Part shown: positions 1-7,683 of the stretch, piece after piece
Layout: every line of letters starts with the position of its first letter
Numbering within the stretch: the stretch's first letter is position 1
Translations under genes and position numbers: made by a program
From: CBDCFV01 sp963664625
GTDB taxonomy: Bacteria > Chloroflexota > Dehalococcoidia > Lucifugimonadales > UBA3495
DNA: 64,000 nucleotides
Reading direction: 5' to 3'
Assembly (NCBI GenBank): GCA_963664625.1
Contig: OY761541.1
Span: 2,170,001-2,234,000, forward strand
Notes under the pieces: generated by a model
Databases searched by the model: none
What the model was told of the DNA's origin: nothing
Seen by the model: the letters and a program-made list of their open reading frames with translations, nothing else

Positions 1-1006
1 GCACCGCGGACACCCCCGCCGAGCCGATGAGAGGGTTGACCTTGTCTTTCACGAACAGGTTCATCAGCTTGGCGAACAGGATTCCGCCGATGGTCCCGCA
101 ACTGAAGGCCACCAAGCCCAGGCCCATAATGGCCAGCGTCGACAGGGCCAGCACACGGTCGGCGTTCCACTGCGCGCCGATGGTGATCATCAGGAATATG
201 GTGGCGATGTTCAGTATCTCGTTGGACGCCGCGTTGCTGAGCCTGGGGACCACCCCGCTTTCGCCGAAGAGGTTGCCAATCATGAACATGGCGATGAGGG
301 GGGCGGACGACGGCACCAGCAGGATGATTATGATCATCGCCCCCGCTGGAAATACCAGCTTCTCTACTTTCGACACCTCCCGCAGGGTCCTCATCTGAAT
401 GGCCCGTTCTCGCCGGGTGGTGAGAAGGCGCATCAATGGGGGTTGGATGAAGACCACGCTGGCCATGTAGGAGTAGGCCACCACCGCCGTAATGCCCAGC
501 AGGTCCGGCGCCAGCTTGGCGGAGGCGAAAATGGTGGTGGGGCCGTCGGCGCCGCCGATGATGCCGATGGCCCCGGCCTCTTTCAAGGAGAATAGGTCGG
601 GCGTGGTGAAGAAGCCGAGAGCCAATGCCAGCCAGAAGGCGACGAAAATCCCCAACTGCGCCGCCGCGCCCAGCAGCATGGTCTTGGGATTGGCGATGAT
701 GGGACCAAAGTCGGTCAACGCACCCAAGCCCAGGAAAATCAGCGGCGGAAGAATGTTCCAGAAAGACAGGGTGTAGTGAAAAACGATGCCGAAGAGTCCA
801 GAGGCCTGCACCTCTCCCGAGGGGTCGAAGTCCGTCAACCCCGTCCCGGGCAGGTTGGTGAGGATAATGCCCAACCCCATCGGAAAGAGGACGTAGGGTT
901 CGGCGCGCTTGATGATGGCTACGGCTATGAACCCGATCCCGACGAGGATTAGCAGCCCGTTACCCCAGTCAAGTTGGGCAAAGCCGGATTCTCTCAGAAA
1001 CTCCAC
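1..1006 (-). CDS. oadB: Sodium-pumping decarboxylase beta subunit (OadB/GcdB family), 3' end cut by window edge
   Basis: Integral-membrane subunit of a biotin-dependent decarboxylase sodium pump; this family couples decarboxylation of carboxybiotin to Na+ export. The minus strand is open and hydrophobic from 1006 to the window edge, with the family hallmark GGADGPTTIF near residue 150 and CGTIGGILFAKLMNL close to the edge. About 335 residues are visible; complete relatives have roughly 370-430. No in-frame ATG lies before the conserved region, so I chose the GTG at 1006 (protein starting VEFLRESGFAQLDW); the frame is closed upstream by the stop of the gamma-subunit gene. It lies 69 bp after oadG in the same frame, a usual pump gene order. 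The alpha (carboxyltransferase) subunit is not in the window. Confidence 0.88.
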   Translation of the reverse strand, partial: MEFLRESGFAQLDWGNGLLILVGIGFIAVAIIKRAEPYVLFPMGLGIILTNLPGTGLTDFDPSGEVQASGLFGIVFHYTLSFWNILPPLIFLGLGALTDFGPIIANPKTMLLGAAAQLGIFVAFWLALALGFFTTPDLFSLKEAGAIGIIGGADGPTTIFASAKLAPDLLGITAVVAYSYMASVVFIQPPLMRLLTTRRERAIQMRTLREVSKVEKLVFPAGAMIIIILLVPSSAPLIAMFMIGNLFGESGVVPRLSNAASNEILNIATIFLMITIGAQWNADRVLALSTLAIMGLGLVAFSCGTIGGILFAKLMNLFVKDKVNPLIGSAGVSAV

Positions 1007-1075
1007 AGCAATGGTCTCATCTTCCCAGTCGCTCCGGTGGGGTACGCTCGAACCCCGCCGGATGGCACAGGGAAG

Positions 1076-1390
1076 TTAGCCGTCCCGCCTCCTCACTCCG
1101 CGAGACAAAAACGCCTCTAACCTGCCGTAGCTTTTCCAGTCGTCCATGTGCGGGCTCCCGGCAATCTCACTTGTGTCGGCGACCTCCGTAGCCGTCAACG
1201 GAACATGCGCCGGTATCTCGGAAGCCGTCTCGTTTGTCGCCGTTCCACTGGAGGCGCGGGCCCGCGCCTTGTTGCGGGTCAACCTGCTCAGGAGGGTAGT
1301 GAAACCGATGAGGAACGCCAGCACTATGAAGGCGGCAATTACTCCGCTATAGGTTATTTCCAATGCTCTGTTGAGATCGAATTCCAGCAT
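1076..1390 (-). CDS. oadG: Sodium-pumping decarboxylase gamma subunit (OadG family)
   Basis: Small membrane-anchored subunit that assembles the decarboxylase sodium pump. One N-terminal transmembrane helix (about residues 12-36, SGVIAAFIVLAFLIGF) follows the typical leader LEFDLNRALEITY. A basic patch and a Ser/Ala/Thr-rich tail come next, as in other OadG proteins, which are about 80-120 residues long. The ATG at 1390 is the likely start; a TTG at 1396 is the alternative, and neither has a strong Shine-Dalgarno site. It is followed by oadB, so the pair is probably co-transcribed. The call rests on hydropathy, length and neighbour rather than on catalytic residues. Confidence 0.75.
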   Translation of the reverse strand: MLEFDLNRALEITYSGVIAAFIVLAFLIGFTTLLSRLTRNKARARASSGTATNETASEIPAHVPLTATEVADTSEIAGSPHMDDWKSYGRLEAFLSRGVRRRDG

Positions 1391-1431
1391 GTCCAACCGT
1401 CATTTGGGGAGGGTTCGTGGGTGCACAGCGG

Positions 1432-1472
1432 ATTGTATCACAAGAAAAATGCCAAGGGCCTTATGTTATAAT
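1432..1472. promoter_or_regulatory. Possible divergent promoter region
   Basis: Between oadG (minus) and the 1559 gene (plus), a perfect TATAAT lies at 1467-1472 on the plus strand and TACAAT at 1437-1432 on the minus strand. Neither has a convincing -35 box at the usual spacing, so this is only a plausible divergent promoter zone. Confidence 0.3.
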
Positions 1473-1558
1473 CGCGCCAAAGGGCGGCCCATTCCCGTCT
1501 AAGGGTTTCACCCCGTACTATCCGATATACAATTTCACGATAACTTGGAGGTTTAGCA

Positions 1559-2422
1559 ATGCAGCAACGCGGAAGACAAAGGATCGAAGCCGGTCCCATC
1601 ACCTTCATCGTTCAACATGAGCTTTGGGACGGCAACCTTCAGGACCACTCCGACCAGGGAGTCGCCATTCTGGCGACGGCCCAAGTCGATGGAAAAGATA
1701 CGACCGTGCTGCGCTTCAACTGTTTCGACATCGAAAAGAGCTACGTCTACGGCCCCGAAGGGAAGAACAAGCTGTTCCGGATGGACCCCACCGTGGACGG
1801 CAACCCCATAGGTTGGAGCGTAAAGCAAATCAAGAACAACCTGCCGGTGATGGTACGGGAAGCCGGTTATGACGAACTGGCCGACCGGATTGACACCGGC
1901 GCCGTGGCCCAAAGCGCGGCCGAGATTGATTCTACGGCCCGTGAGCTTTATGCCAGCGGCAGGAATACGGTCAAGCACAATCGCGGCACCGACGTATTCG
2001 AAGCGGGCAACATCCGGTTCGGCCTGGAGATGCGCCGGCAGAACAGCGGCGACGGCGGTCTGGCCATCCACGTTCTGGCGGACTTGGCCGGCACGCCGGG
2101 CCGTTCCTACGTGGAGGAGACTGAGTTGCTGGCTTTCGACTGCTTCTGGGAGGCCCCTCACTATCATTACGGCCCCAGGAACAAGAACCACCGCATCTTC
2201 TGGGACAAGACCCTGGTCACCGATCCCCTTGACTGGACTCTCGGCCAGTTCAAGAACAAGAAGCTGGGCGCGATGATCGAGCGGGCCGGCTACCCCGGCG
2301 TGGCCGCGGACCTGGATGAAGACGTAATCGCCGCCGTCATACCGGAAATGGAAGCAAGGGCCCTGGAGATGGTGGCGGGAGGTCTCCCCGCGGAGCCCAC
2401 GCCCAACCTGGTGTCCGGCTAG
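1559..2422 (+). CDS. Unknown protein made of two copies of one domain
   Basis: I do not recognise a function. The 287-residue protein is soluble, with no signal peptide or membrane helix. It consists of two divergent copies of one domain of about 105 residues: residues 10-112 and 142-254. Matching landmarks are FEAGNIRF/IEAGPITF, LRFNCFDIEKSYVYGPEGKN against LAFDCFWEAPHYHYGPRNKN, a DP..W...Q.KN motif, and (R)EAGY against ERAGYPG. The start is supported by GGAGG at 1543-1550, just before the ATG. It stands alone between the divergent oadG gene and a repeat-rich spacer. The paired Tyr/His-Gly-Pro-x-x-Lys-Asn motifs suggest a binding site used twice, but that is inference. Confidence 0.8.
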   Translation: MQQRGRQRIEAGPITFIVQHELWDGNLQDHSDQGVAILATAQVDGKDTTVLRFNCFDIEKSYVYGPEGKNKLFRMDPTVDGNPIGWSVKQIKNNLPVMVREAGYDELADRIDTGAVAQSAAEIDSTARELYASGRNTVKHNRGTDVFEAGNIRFGLEMRRQNSGDGGLAIHVLADLAGTPGRSYVEETELLAFDCFWEAPHYHYGPRNKNHRIFWDKTLVTDPLDWTLGQFKNKKLGAMIERAGYPGVAADLDEDVIAAVIPEMEARALEMVAGGLPAEPTPNLVSG

Positions 2423-2476
2423 TCCACACTACAACCAACTGGGCGCCTGTCCGAAAATCCAGCTTGGACACTTTCC

Positions 2477-2541
2477 GTCATTCCCGCGAAGGCGGGAGTC
2501 CACGATTCGGCACGCTAGACTCCCGCCTTCGCGGGAGTGAC
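2477..2541. repeat. Inverted pair of the dispersed palindromic repeat
   Basis: Two copies of the window-wide repeat in opposite orientation: 2477-2500 and 2518-2541, separated by 17 bp. Each has the core TCCCGC-GAAG-GCGGGA. The pair can fold into a long stem, as in BIME-type arrangements of REP elements. It lies in the spacer after the 1559 gene. Confidence 0.85.
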
Positions 2542-2674
2542 GGCGAGCATTTTGGGGCGTGACGATGAGCATTTTTCGGATAGGCGCCAACTCCGACGGA
2601 GTTCCGCCGGGCTGGGTTCTCTGGTGCAACCGCGCCGCAGCCCGGCGGACTTCCATCGCAACAGGGGTCAAGAC

Positions 2675-2869
2675 ATGGACCCAACGAAAGCGGAACTCGA
2701 AGAACTGATGAATGCTTTGACGCCCGGCGATTGGGACAATCCGTACATCTTCACCTACAACGAAGAGACGCGGGTAGTGCATACCTTGGTGGCCACCAAG
2801 CCGGGCACCAACGACCTCTACTACTACGAACCCGATAGCGGGGAGTTTGAACGGCTGTGGATGCCGTAG
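2675..2869 (+). CDS. Small acidic protein of unknown function
   Basis: A 64-residue acidic protein beginning MDPTKAELEELMNALTPGDW. The ATG at 2675 follows AGGGG with suitable spacing; the open frame extends upstream through the repeat, but that part does not look coding. The middle (YIFTYNEETRVVHTLVAT) looks like a small beta-rich fold with several Tyr at the end (LYYYEPDSG). It ends 10 bp before the polysaccharide deacetylase and is probably co-transcribed with it. No family is recognised. Confidence 0.6.
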   Translation: MDPTKAELEELMNALTPGDWDNPYIFTYNEETRVVHTLVATKPGTNDLYYYEPDSGEFERLWMP

Positions 2870-2879
2870 AGGAATAGAC

Positions 2880-3767
2880 ATGCCGAACAAGAACATACTT
2901 TGCGCTTTCGGAATCGACCTGGACGCCGTCGCCGGTTGGCTGGGTTCCTACGGCGGGGAGGACTCCCCTGACGATATATCCCGGGGCCTGTTCGCCGGGG
3001 AAGTCGGTACCCCCCGCTTGGTCAAGATGTTCGACAGGCTGGGGATAAAGACCACCTGGTTCATACCGGGGCATTCCATAGAGTCTTTCCCAAAAGAGAC
3101 CGAGATGATCGTCGCCGCCGGGCATGAAATCGGGATGCACGGCTACTCCCACGAGAACCCGCTGGACATGAGCGCGGAACAGGAAGAGGCGGTGCTCGTC
3201 AAGTGCATCGACCTTATCACCCGGTTGTGCGGCAGCAGGCCGACGGGCTACGTTGCGCCGTGGTGGGAGTTCAGCCACGTCACCAACGAGTTGCTGCTGA
3301 AGCACGGCATCAAGTACGACCACAGCCTGATGCACAAGGACTTCGAGTGTTACTACGTCCGCGTCGGCGACCACTGGACCAAGATTGACATGACCCGCCC
3401 CGCCGAGGACTGGATGCACGCCTTGGTGCGCGGCGAGGAGACCGACCTTATCGAGATTCCCGCCAACTGGTACCTGGACGACCTGCCGCCGATGATGTTC
3501 ATCAAGAAGTCGCCCAACAGCCACGGGTTCGTGAACCCCAGGGACATCGAGCAGATGTGGCGGGACCAGTTCGACTACGTCTACCGGGAATACGACGAAG
3601 CCGTCTTTCCCATAACCATCCACCCCGACGTCAGCGGCCGCCCCCAGGTCATATTGATGCTGGAGAGGCTCTTCGGCTACATCAGCTCCCATCCCGGCGT
3701 CCGGTTCTGTACCTTCAACGAAATCGCCGACGACTTCGCCGCCCGACACCCCAGGGACAAGGGGTGA
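2880..3767 (+). CDS. Polysaccharide deacetylase (NodB/CE4 fold)
   Basis: Metal-dependent deacetylase of the NodB-homology type, expected to remove acyl or formyl groups from an amide or N-acetyl sugar. Visible elements are the N-terminal catalytic strand GIDLDAVAGWLG (an acidic pair in the place of the NodB Asp-Asp), the substrate/metal strand TTWFIPGHSIESFP, the metal-binding MHGYSHENP (His-x3-His) near residue 90, GYVAPWWE, and a late His in ITIHPDVSGRP. This arrangement resembles the HpPgdA/PuuE subfamily rather than secreted chitin deacetylases, and there is no signal peptide, so it probably acts in the cytoplasm. The ATG at 2880 is preceded by GAGG. 295 residues, a normal length. Confidence 0.85.
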   Translation: MPNKNILCAFGIDLDAVAGWLGSYGGEDSPDDISRGLFAGEVGTPRLVKMFDRLGIKTTWFIPGHSIESFPKETEMIVAAGHEIGMHGYSHENPLDMSAEQEEAVLVKCIDLITRLCGSRPTGYVAPWWEFSHVTNELLLKHGIKYDHSLMHKDFECYYVRVGDHWTKIDMTRPAEDWMHALVRGEETDLIEIPANWYLDDLPPMMFIKKSPNSHGFVNPRDIEQMWRDQFDYVYREYDEAVFPITIHPDVSGRPQVILMLERLFGYISSHPGVRFCTFNEIADDFAARHPRDKG

Positions 3768-3780
3768 TAGGAGTTCCCGC

Positions 3781-4761
3781 TCACCCCGAATACCCCGACT
3801 CCCTGCGCCACCGGAAGTAGTCTTCCAGCCCGGCCCGCAGGTCGTACTTGGGGGTCCACTTCAGGTCCTGGTAAATCCGGTGCCCGGATAGAGGCCCCCG
3901 GAAGATGTCCAGGACTTCCGGTTGGTCCTGGGAGGCGGTTGTTTCGATTACTTTGGTCGTGGGAATCGACGCCTGAATCTGGGCCAGGATTGTTCTGTAC
4001 GTCAACCAGACCCCGGCCGTGAGGTTGTAGAGGTGGTGAGGCAAAGACGGCGCGTCCAGCACAGTGCGAATCCCGTCGGCGATGTCCGACACGTAGGTGT
4101 AGTCGCGGCCCAGGTCCATGTTTTCGACGTGGATTTCCTCCCCCCGCATGGCTTGTCCTGTCCAGTCGTGGAAGACGGACATGACCGCCCGGTGCCCGGT
4201 CACCCGCTCCATGGGACCGTAGGGAGTGCTCAGGCGGACGCTGGCTGTTGAAAATCCGTGAAGCTCGCCGTAGCGTTGGGTAAGCAGTTCGCTGGCGTAC
4301 TTGGTGATGGAGTACAGGGTGTGAGGGGTGACCGGGGTGTCCTCGTTAAGGGTCCGGTCGGCCAAGCTGGCCGTCCCGTAAGCCGAGCCGGAACTGACGT
4401 AAACGAACCGTTCCACGTCCAGGGCCCTTGCCAAGTCGAGTAGGTTGGCCGTCCCCTCCACGTTTATGTCGACCACCTCGCGGCTGCGCTGCGTCTCCAG
4501 GTCCCTCCGGTTGGCGGTGTACACCGCGGCATGGACGATTTTGTTGATGGGATGCTCGTCCCCCAAGCGGGCCAGCGTCTCCTTGTCCAGGATGTTCCCT
4601 TGGACAAAGGTGATGTTCGAGGAGACGTCCTTTACGAAGTCCTCCACCATCTGATCGGCGGCGTTAAGGTCGAGGCTGACCACCTGATGCCCGGCCCGCG
4701 CCAACTCCCGCACAATGTTCGATGCCACAAATCCTGTCCCGCCCGTTACCAAGGTAGCCAT
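3781..4761 (-). CDS. NAD-dependent epimerase/dehydratase (extended SDR)
   Basis: Extended short-chain dehydrogenase/reductase of the sugar-nucleotide epimerase type. The N-terminal dinucleotide site is TGGTGFVAS (residues 6-14), followed by an acidic residue at the end of strand two (SLDLN) for NAD(H) and the catalytic YSITKYASELL (Tyr-x3-Lys). YVSSGSAYG supplies the Ser. The ATG at 4761 follows GGAGG by 9 nt; a TTG nine bases upstream is less likely. About 326 residues, normal for UDP-glucose epimerase-like enzymes. It converges on the deacetylase gene with a 13 bp gap. The substrate cannot be read from the sequence. Confidence 0.87.
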   Translation of the reverse strand: MATLVTGGTGFVASNIVRELARAGHQVVSLDLNAADQMVEDFVKDVSSNITFVQGNILDKETLARLGDEHPINKIVHAAVYTANRRDLETQRSREVVDINVEGTANLLDLARALDVERFVYVSSGSAYGTASLADRTLNEDTPVTPHTLYSITKYASELLTQRYGELHGFSTASVRLSTPYGPMERVTGHRAVMSVFHDWTGQAMRGEEIHVENMDLGRDYTYVSDIADGIRTVLDAPSLPHHLYNLTAGVWLTYRTILAQIQASIPTTKVIETTASQDQPEVLDIFRGPLSGHRIYQDLKWTPKYDLRAGLEDYFRWRRESGYSG

Positions 4762-4835
4762 AATGCACAACCTCCATTACACTTTATAACCTGAAAATCG
4801 GACCGCAATGTCCGGCCAATCACAGGGAGAACATA

Positions 4836-5159
4836 ATGACACAGGGCTCAGACCCTTCACTGAGACCAGCAACCCTGACTCTGGAGGAGCGAACAACCCG
4901 GCTTGAAACCGCTTATGAGCACCTGGTCACCAAGGCCGACTTTGAATCTCTCCGAGCAGACCTGCACTCCGTGTTGGCGGGATTCAGAGACTCCACCAAT
5001 AACCGGATCGACCAAGTCAACTCAAGGATCGACCAAATCAACTCAAGGATCGACCGAGTCAATTCAAGGATCGACCGGATCTTCTGGGCCGTCATCGGCA
5101 CCGGCGGCGGCCTCCTGGCCATCGCCTTGGCTGCACTGCTGCGGGAAGTGCTAACCTGA
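4836..5159 (+). CDS. Coiled-coil protein with C-terminal membrane anchor
   Basis: A 107-residue protein with a long helical N-terminal part (LEERTTRLETAYEHLVTKADF), a run of 7-residue repeats NSRIDQV/NSRIDQI/NSRIDRV, and a C-terminal transmembrane helix (IFWAVIGTGGGLLAIALAALL). The heptads predict an oligomeric coiled coil held at the membrane. The layout resembles small XhlA/DUF1640-like membrane proteins, but no family can be assigned with confidence. GGGAGAA lies just before the ATG. It ends 21 bp before the amidohydrolase gene. Confidence 0.7.
   Translation: MTQGSDPSLRPATLTLEERTTRLETAYEHLVTKADFESLRADLHSVLAGFRDSTNNRIDQVNSRIDQINSRIDRVNSRIDRIFWAVIGTGGGLLAIALAALLREVLT
5001..5081 (+). repeat. 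21-bp tandem repeats inside a coiled-coil gene
   Basis: Three near-identical 21-bp units at 5019-5039, 5040-5060 and 5061-5081 (core AACTCAAGGATCGACC), preceded by a shorter degenerate unit at 5001-5018. Each encodes one NSRIDxx heptad. In-frame gain or loss of units would change the coiled-coil length by whole heptads. Confidence 0.9.
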
Positions 5160-5180
5160 CCTCAATGTGAGGAGAAACCG

Positions 5181-6008
5181 ATGCTTGTAGATTTTAGCCT
5201 GCGACCTCCGTACAAGTCACTGGCGAACATGGCCGTCCATTCCGAAGGTTCCGTCAGGGCCAACGCGGCGGACATGAACATGGAGCCGTCGGACGCGGCA
5301 TTGCAGCACTCCACCGACCTTCTGGTAAAGGAAATGGACGCTGCCGGGATCATCCACGGAGTTTGCCACGGACGCGCCAAGGACAGCACTCTCACCAGCG
5401 ACCTGTCAGACCTGATGAAACAATATCCGGGCAAGTTCACTGGCTTTCCAGGCATAGACCTGAGCAACGTTGCCAAGGCCATCGAAGAGACCAGGGTGTG
5501 CTTGGACGAGTTGGGTTTCCCCGGCGTGATGCTGGAGCCGGGCAACAGTATGCCTCCGATTTATCCCGACGACCCCGGCCTTTACCCTATATACGAAATG
5601 TGCCGGCAACGAGGGGCCAGCGTGCTGTACACCCTCAGCGGCCAAGCCGGGCCGGACATCGGTTACGCGAACCCGGTCTACGTGGACCGGGCCGCCCGTG
5701 ACTTCCCAACCGTAAACTTCATCGTGCGCCACGCCTTCTGGCCCTATACCCTGGAAGCCTGCGGCGCGGCCAAGAAACGGCCCAACCTTTACCTCTGCCC
5801 TGACGTTTACTGGGGTATGCCCGGCTATATGCACTTCGTGGAAGCAGCCAACACCTACCTGTCGGACAGGCTGCTTTTCGGCACCGCCTTCCCGGTGGTC
5901 CCGCTCAAGCCAATGGTAGAAATCTTCAATCAACTGCCTTTCCGCGACGGCGTGCGGGAAAAAATCGAGTACCGTAACGGCGCGAGGCTGCTGGGCCTTC
6001 TCGCCTGA
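5181..6008 (+). CDS. Amidohydrolase-2 family TIM-barrel protein
   Basis: Resembles the amidohydrolase-related (PF04909) metal-dependent hydrolases and decarboxylases. Typical features are YPGKFTGFPGIDLS, GFPGVMLEPGN, VRHAFWPYTLEA (barrel His) and YLSDRLLFGTAFPVVPL followed by a late R-NGARLLGL. The N-terminal Asp-x-His-x-His metal motif of the family is missing: the protein begins MLVDFSLRPP. The position usually reading GSDYP is GTAFP, losing the last metal Asp. It may therefore be a metal-poor or non-catalytic member. GAGGAG precedes the ATG. 275 residues, family-like. Confidence 0.75.
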   Translation: MLVDFSLRPPYKSLANMAVHSEGSVRANAADMNMEPSDAALQHSTDLLVKEMDAAGIIHGVCHGRAKDSTLTSDLSDLMKQYPGKFTGFPGIDLSNVAKAIEETRVCLDELGFPGVMLEPGNSMPPIYPDDPGLYPIYEMCRQRGASVLYTLSGQAGPDIGYANPVYVDRAARDFPTVNFIVRHAFWPYTLEACGAAKKRPNLYLCPDVYWGMPGYMHFVEAANTYLSDRLLFGTAFPVVPLKPMVEIFNQLPFRDGVREKIEYRNGARLLGLLA

Positions 6009-6043
6009 GCATCTCGACCCGTATCGGGGTCGGTCCGGGAAAT

Positions 6044-6904
6044 TCACAGGGAGATCCGCATCAGTTCCTCAGAAAACACCAACTGGCCGTCGTAGACACG
6101 TCGGATGTCGCCGATGCCCTTCTCCATCGGCCCGTGGCCGGAAAGGTGCGGGCCTATGTGCACCAGCACCAGCTTGCCTACGCCCGCTTCCTGGGCCATG
6201 CGGGCCGCCCCCAGGGTGCCGCACTGACCGCCGGCCTCTCCGTTTTCGTCCATTATTTCCTGGTCGTCCCAGCACATGCAGAGCATCATGTCGGCGCCCT
6301 TGGCCAAGTCGATCACGCTCTGGCACGGCTGGGTGTCGCCGGTGAACACCACGCTGCCGTCAGATGTGTCCACCCGGTAGGCCAGCGAGTCCAGCCAAGG
6401 CTGGACGTGCTCGGCGTCGGCCGAGGTGACCTGCCAGTCGTTGCCGCTGTACACCGGCCCGGCCGTCACGTCGGTGGCCGACACCGACGGCTCAGGGCGC
6501 GGAAGGGTGCCGCCGCGGTTGACGAACACCTGTTGGCTCAACGGGTGGTTGACCCGCGCTTTCCAGTCGTGGGAGAACAGGCCGTCCTGGCCGATGATGC
6601 CCTCGGTGATCTTCTCCGTCAGGGTGGGGCCGAACACTTGGAGCTTGTTTTCCTTCCCGACGCTCTGGTCCCACCGGCAAAGCAGGAAGCACGGATAATC
6701 TATGTCGTGGTCAAAGTGGTGGTGGGTGAAAAACAGGTAGTCAATCTGGGTAGGGAAGAGTCCCGCCTTCACTAGCTTGTGGGTAGCGGCGGGACCGCAG
6801 TCGAACATGAGATGCTGGTCACCCACCTTGAGCACGTGGGCGCTGCCAAATCGTGCGGGGGTCGGCGTCGGTGTACCCCCGCTGATCACATAGATTTCCG
6901 CCAT
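6044..6904 (-). CDS. Metallo-beta-lactamase-fold hydrolase (RNase Z-like)
   Basis: Zinc-dependent hydrolase of the metallo-beta-lactamase superfamily. The signature THHHFDHD (His-x-His-x-Asp-His) lies near residues 58-65, with FDCGPAATHKL before it, VVFTGDTQPC as the later metal Asp motif, and LVHIGPH as the final His region. 286 residues from the ATG at 6904, which follows AAGGAG by 5-6 nt. A start at 6928 would overlap the upstream gene by 4 bp but has no such site. It may be read from the operon that starts at 9630 (20 bp gap) or independently. The substrate is unknown; the layout resembles the RNase Z/arylsulfatase-like branch. Confidence 0.85.
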   Translation of the reverse strand: MAEIYVISGGTPTPTPARFGSAHVLKVGDQHLMFDCGPAATHKLVKAGLFPTQIDYLFFTHHHFDHDIDYPCFLLCRWDQSVGKENKLQVFGPTLTEKITEGIIGQDGLFSHDWKARVNHPLSQQVFVNRGGTLPRPEPSVSATDVTAGPVYSGNDWQVTSADAEHVQPWLDSLAYRVDTSDGSVVFTGDTQPCQSVIDLAKGADMMLCMCWDDQEIMDENGEAGGQCGTLGAARMAQEAGVGKLVLVHIGPHLSGHGPMEKGIGDIRRVYDGQLVFSEELMRISL

Positions 6905-6924
6905 GTCTTCTCCTTTTTGTTTTT

Positions 6925-7680
6925 TCAAGACTCAACCAATTGGAAATGATGTTTCCACGGGCTATTGACGAGTAAGTCTACCTTGGACTTGAGGGTAGTT
7001 TCATGCTCTGGGCGGGGCACGATGAAATAAAAACGGGCACTCACCCGGCGCCACCACAACGCCGGGGGCCGATGCGACAGACCAAGTCCCTGTTGTAAGC
7101 GTTCTGAAAGATGTTGAATCTGTTCGAGCGCCTTGCCTCTTCGGCCCGAGTGATGGTAGACGATGAGGCTTTGGCCTCGTTCATGGAAACAACGTAGGTC
7201 GTCCATAAACACGTACTTGGGGCCATTCTTGCGGAACCGGTCGGCAGTCTCTGAAATGCCGTTGTCGGGGTCAACGAAAATCACATGGGCACCCTCGGTA
7301 GCTTCGAGGGCTCCATCAAGCCAGTCTTGACGGGTTGCTTGCCTCGAAGCCCGCGATGCCTGGCGTGAATAGGACAGGCAACACTCGTAATACATCGTGT
7401 CATCTGGCAGGATTCCGCTTCGGCGGATCGCGGCGACATTGCGGTTGTTTGTATCTACCAATCGCTTAAGTTCGTCAAACAAGGAAGGGTCGCAGGATCT
7501 TAACTCGGGGTAGTCGGTAAATTTGCCGTCGGAAGTATGCGACTCGTTCGGGAAGAGATACCAAGCGACAGCTAAACGAAGATGTTGACCATAGAGTGGA
7601 GGTTGGCGTGAGCTGAAAAAAGTGCGTAGCAGGCCGTACTTGCCGAAGTCGCCAATGTCGCCGACGTAGCGGTTTTGCAT
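6925..7680 (-). CDS. Unknown protein, third gene of the PurZ-like operon
   Basis: A 251-residue soluble protein beginning MQNRYVGDIGDFGKYGLLR, a start I associate with a widespread but uncharacterised bacterial family. A central segment HVIFVDPDNG looks like a Rossmann-type strand plus acidic loop, followed by KYVFMDDLRCF and IVYHHSGRRGKALEQI. This could be a methyltransferase-like or nuclease-like fold, but I cannot assign an activity. The gene starts 3 bp after the stop of the dCTP-deaminase-fold gene, so translational coupling is likely. It belongs to a compact three-gene set with the nucleotide enzymes upstream. Confidence 0.75.
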   Translation of the reverse strand: MQNRYVGDIGDFGKYGLLRTFFSSRQPPLYGQHLRLAVAWYLFPNESHTSDGKFTDYPELRSCDPSLFDELKRLVDTNNRNVAAIRRSGILPDDTMYYECCLSYSRQASRASRQATRQDWLDGALEATEGAHVIFVDPDNGISETADRFRKNGPKYVFMDDLRCFHERGQSLIVYHHSGRRGKALEQIQHLSERLQQGLGLSHRPPALWWRRVSARFYFIVPRPEHETTLKSKVDLLVNSPWKHHFQLVES

Positions 7681-7683
7681 TAA

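Noticed and set aside
2477..2541. CRISPR array
   Set aside because: Repeats are palindromic, scattered singly through the window and lack regular unique spacers; no cas genes are present.
2751..3749. Long open frame antisense to the polysaccharide deacetylase
   Set aside because: It mirrors a well-supported gene; high GC makes long antisense frames common, and the translation has no recognisable motif.
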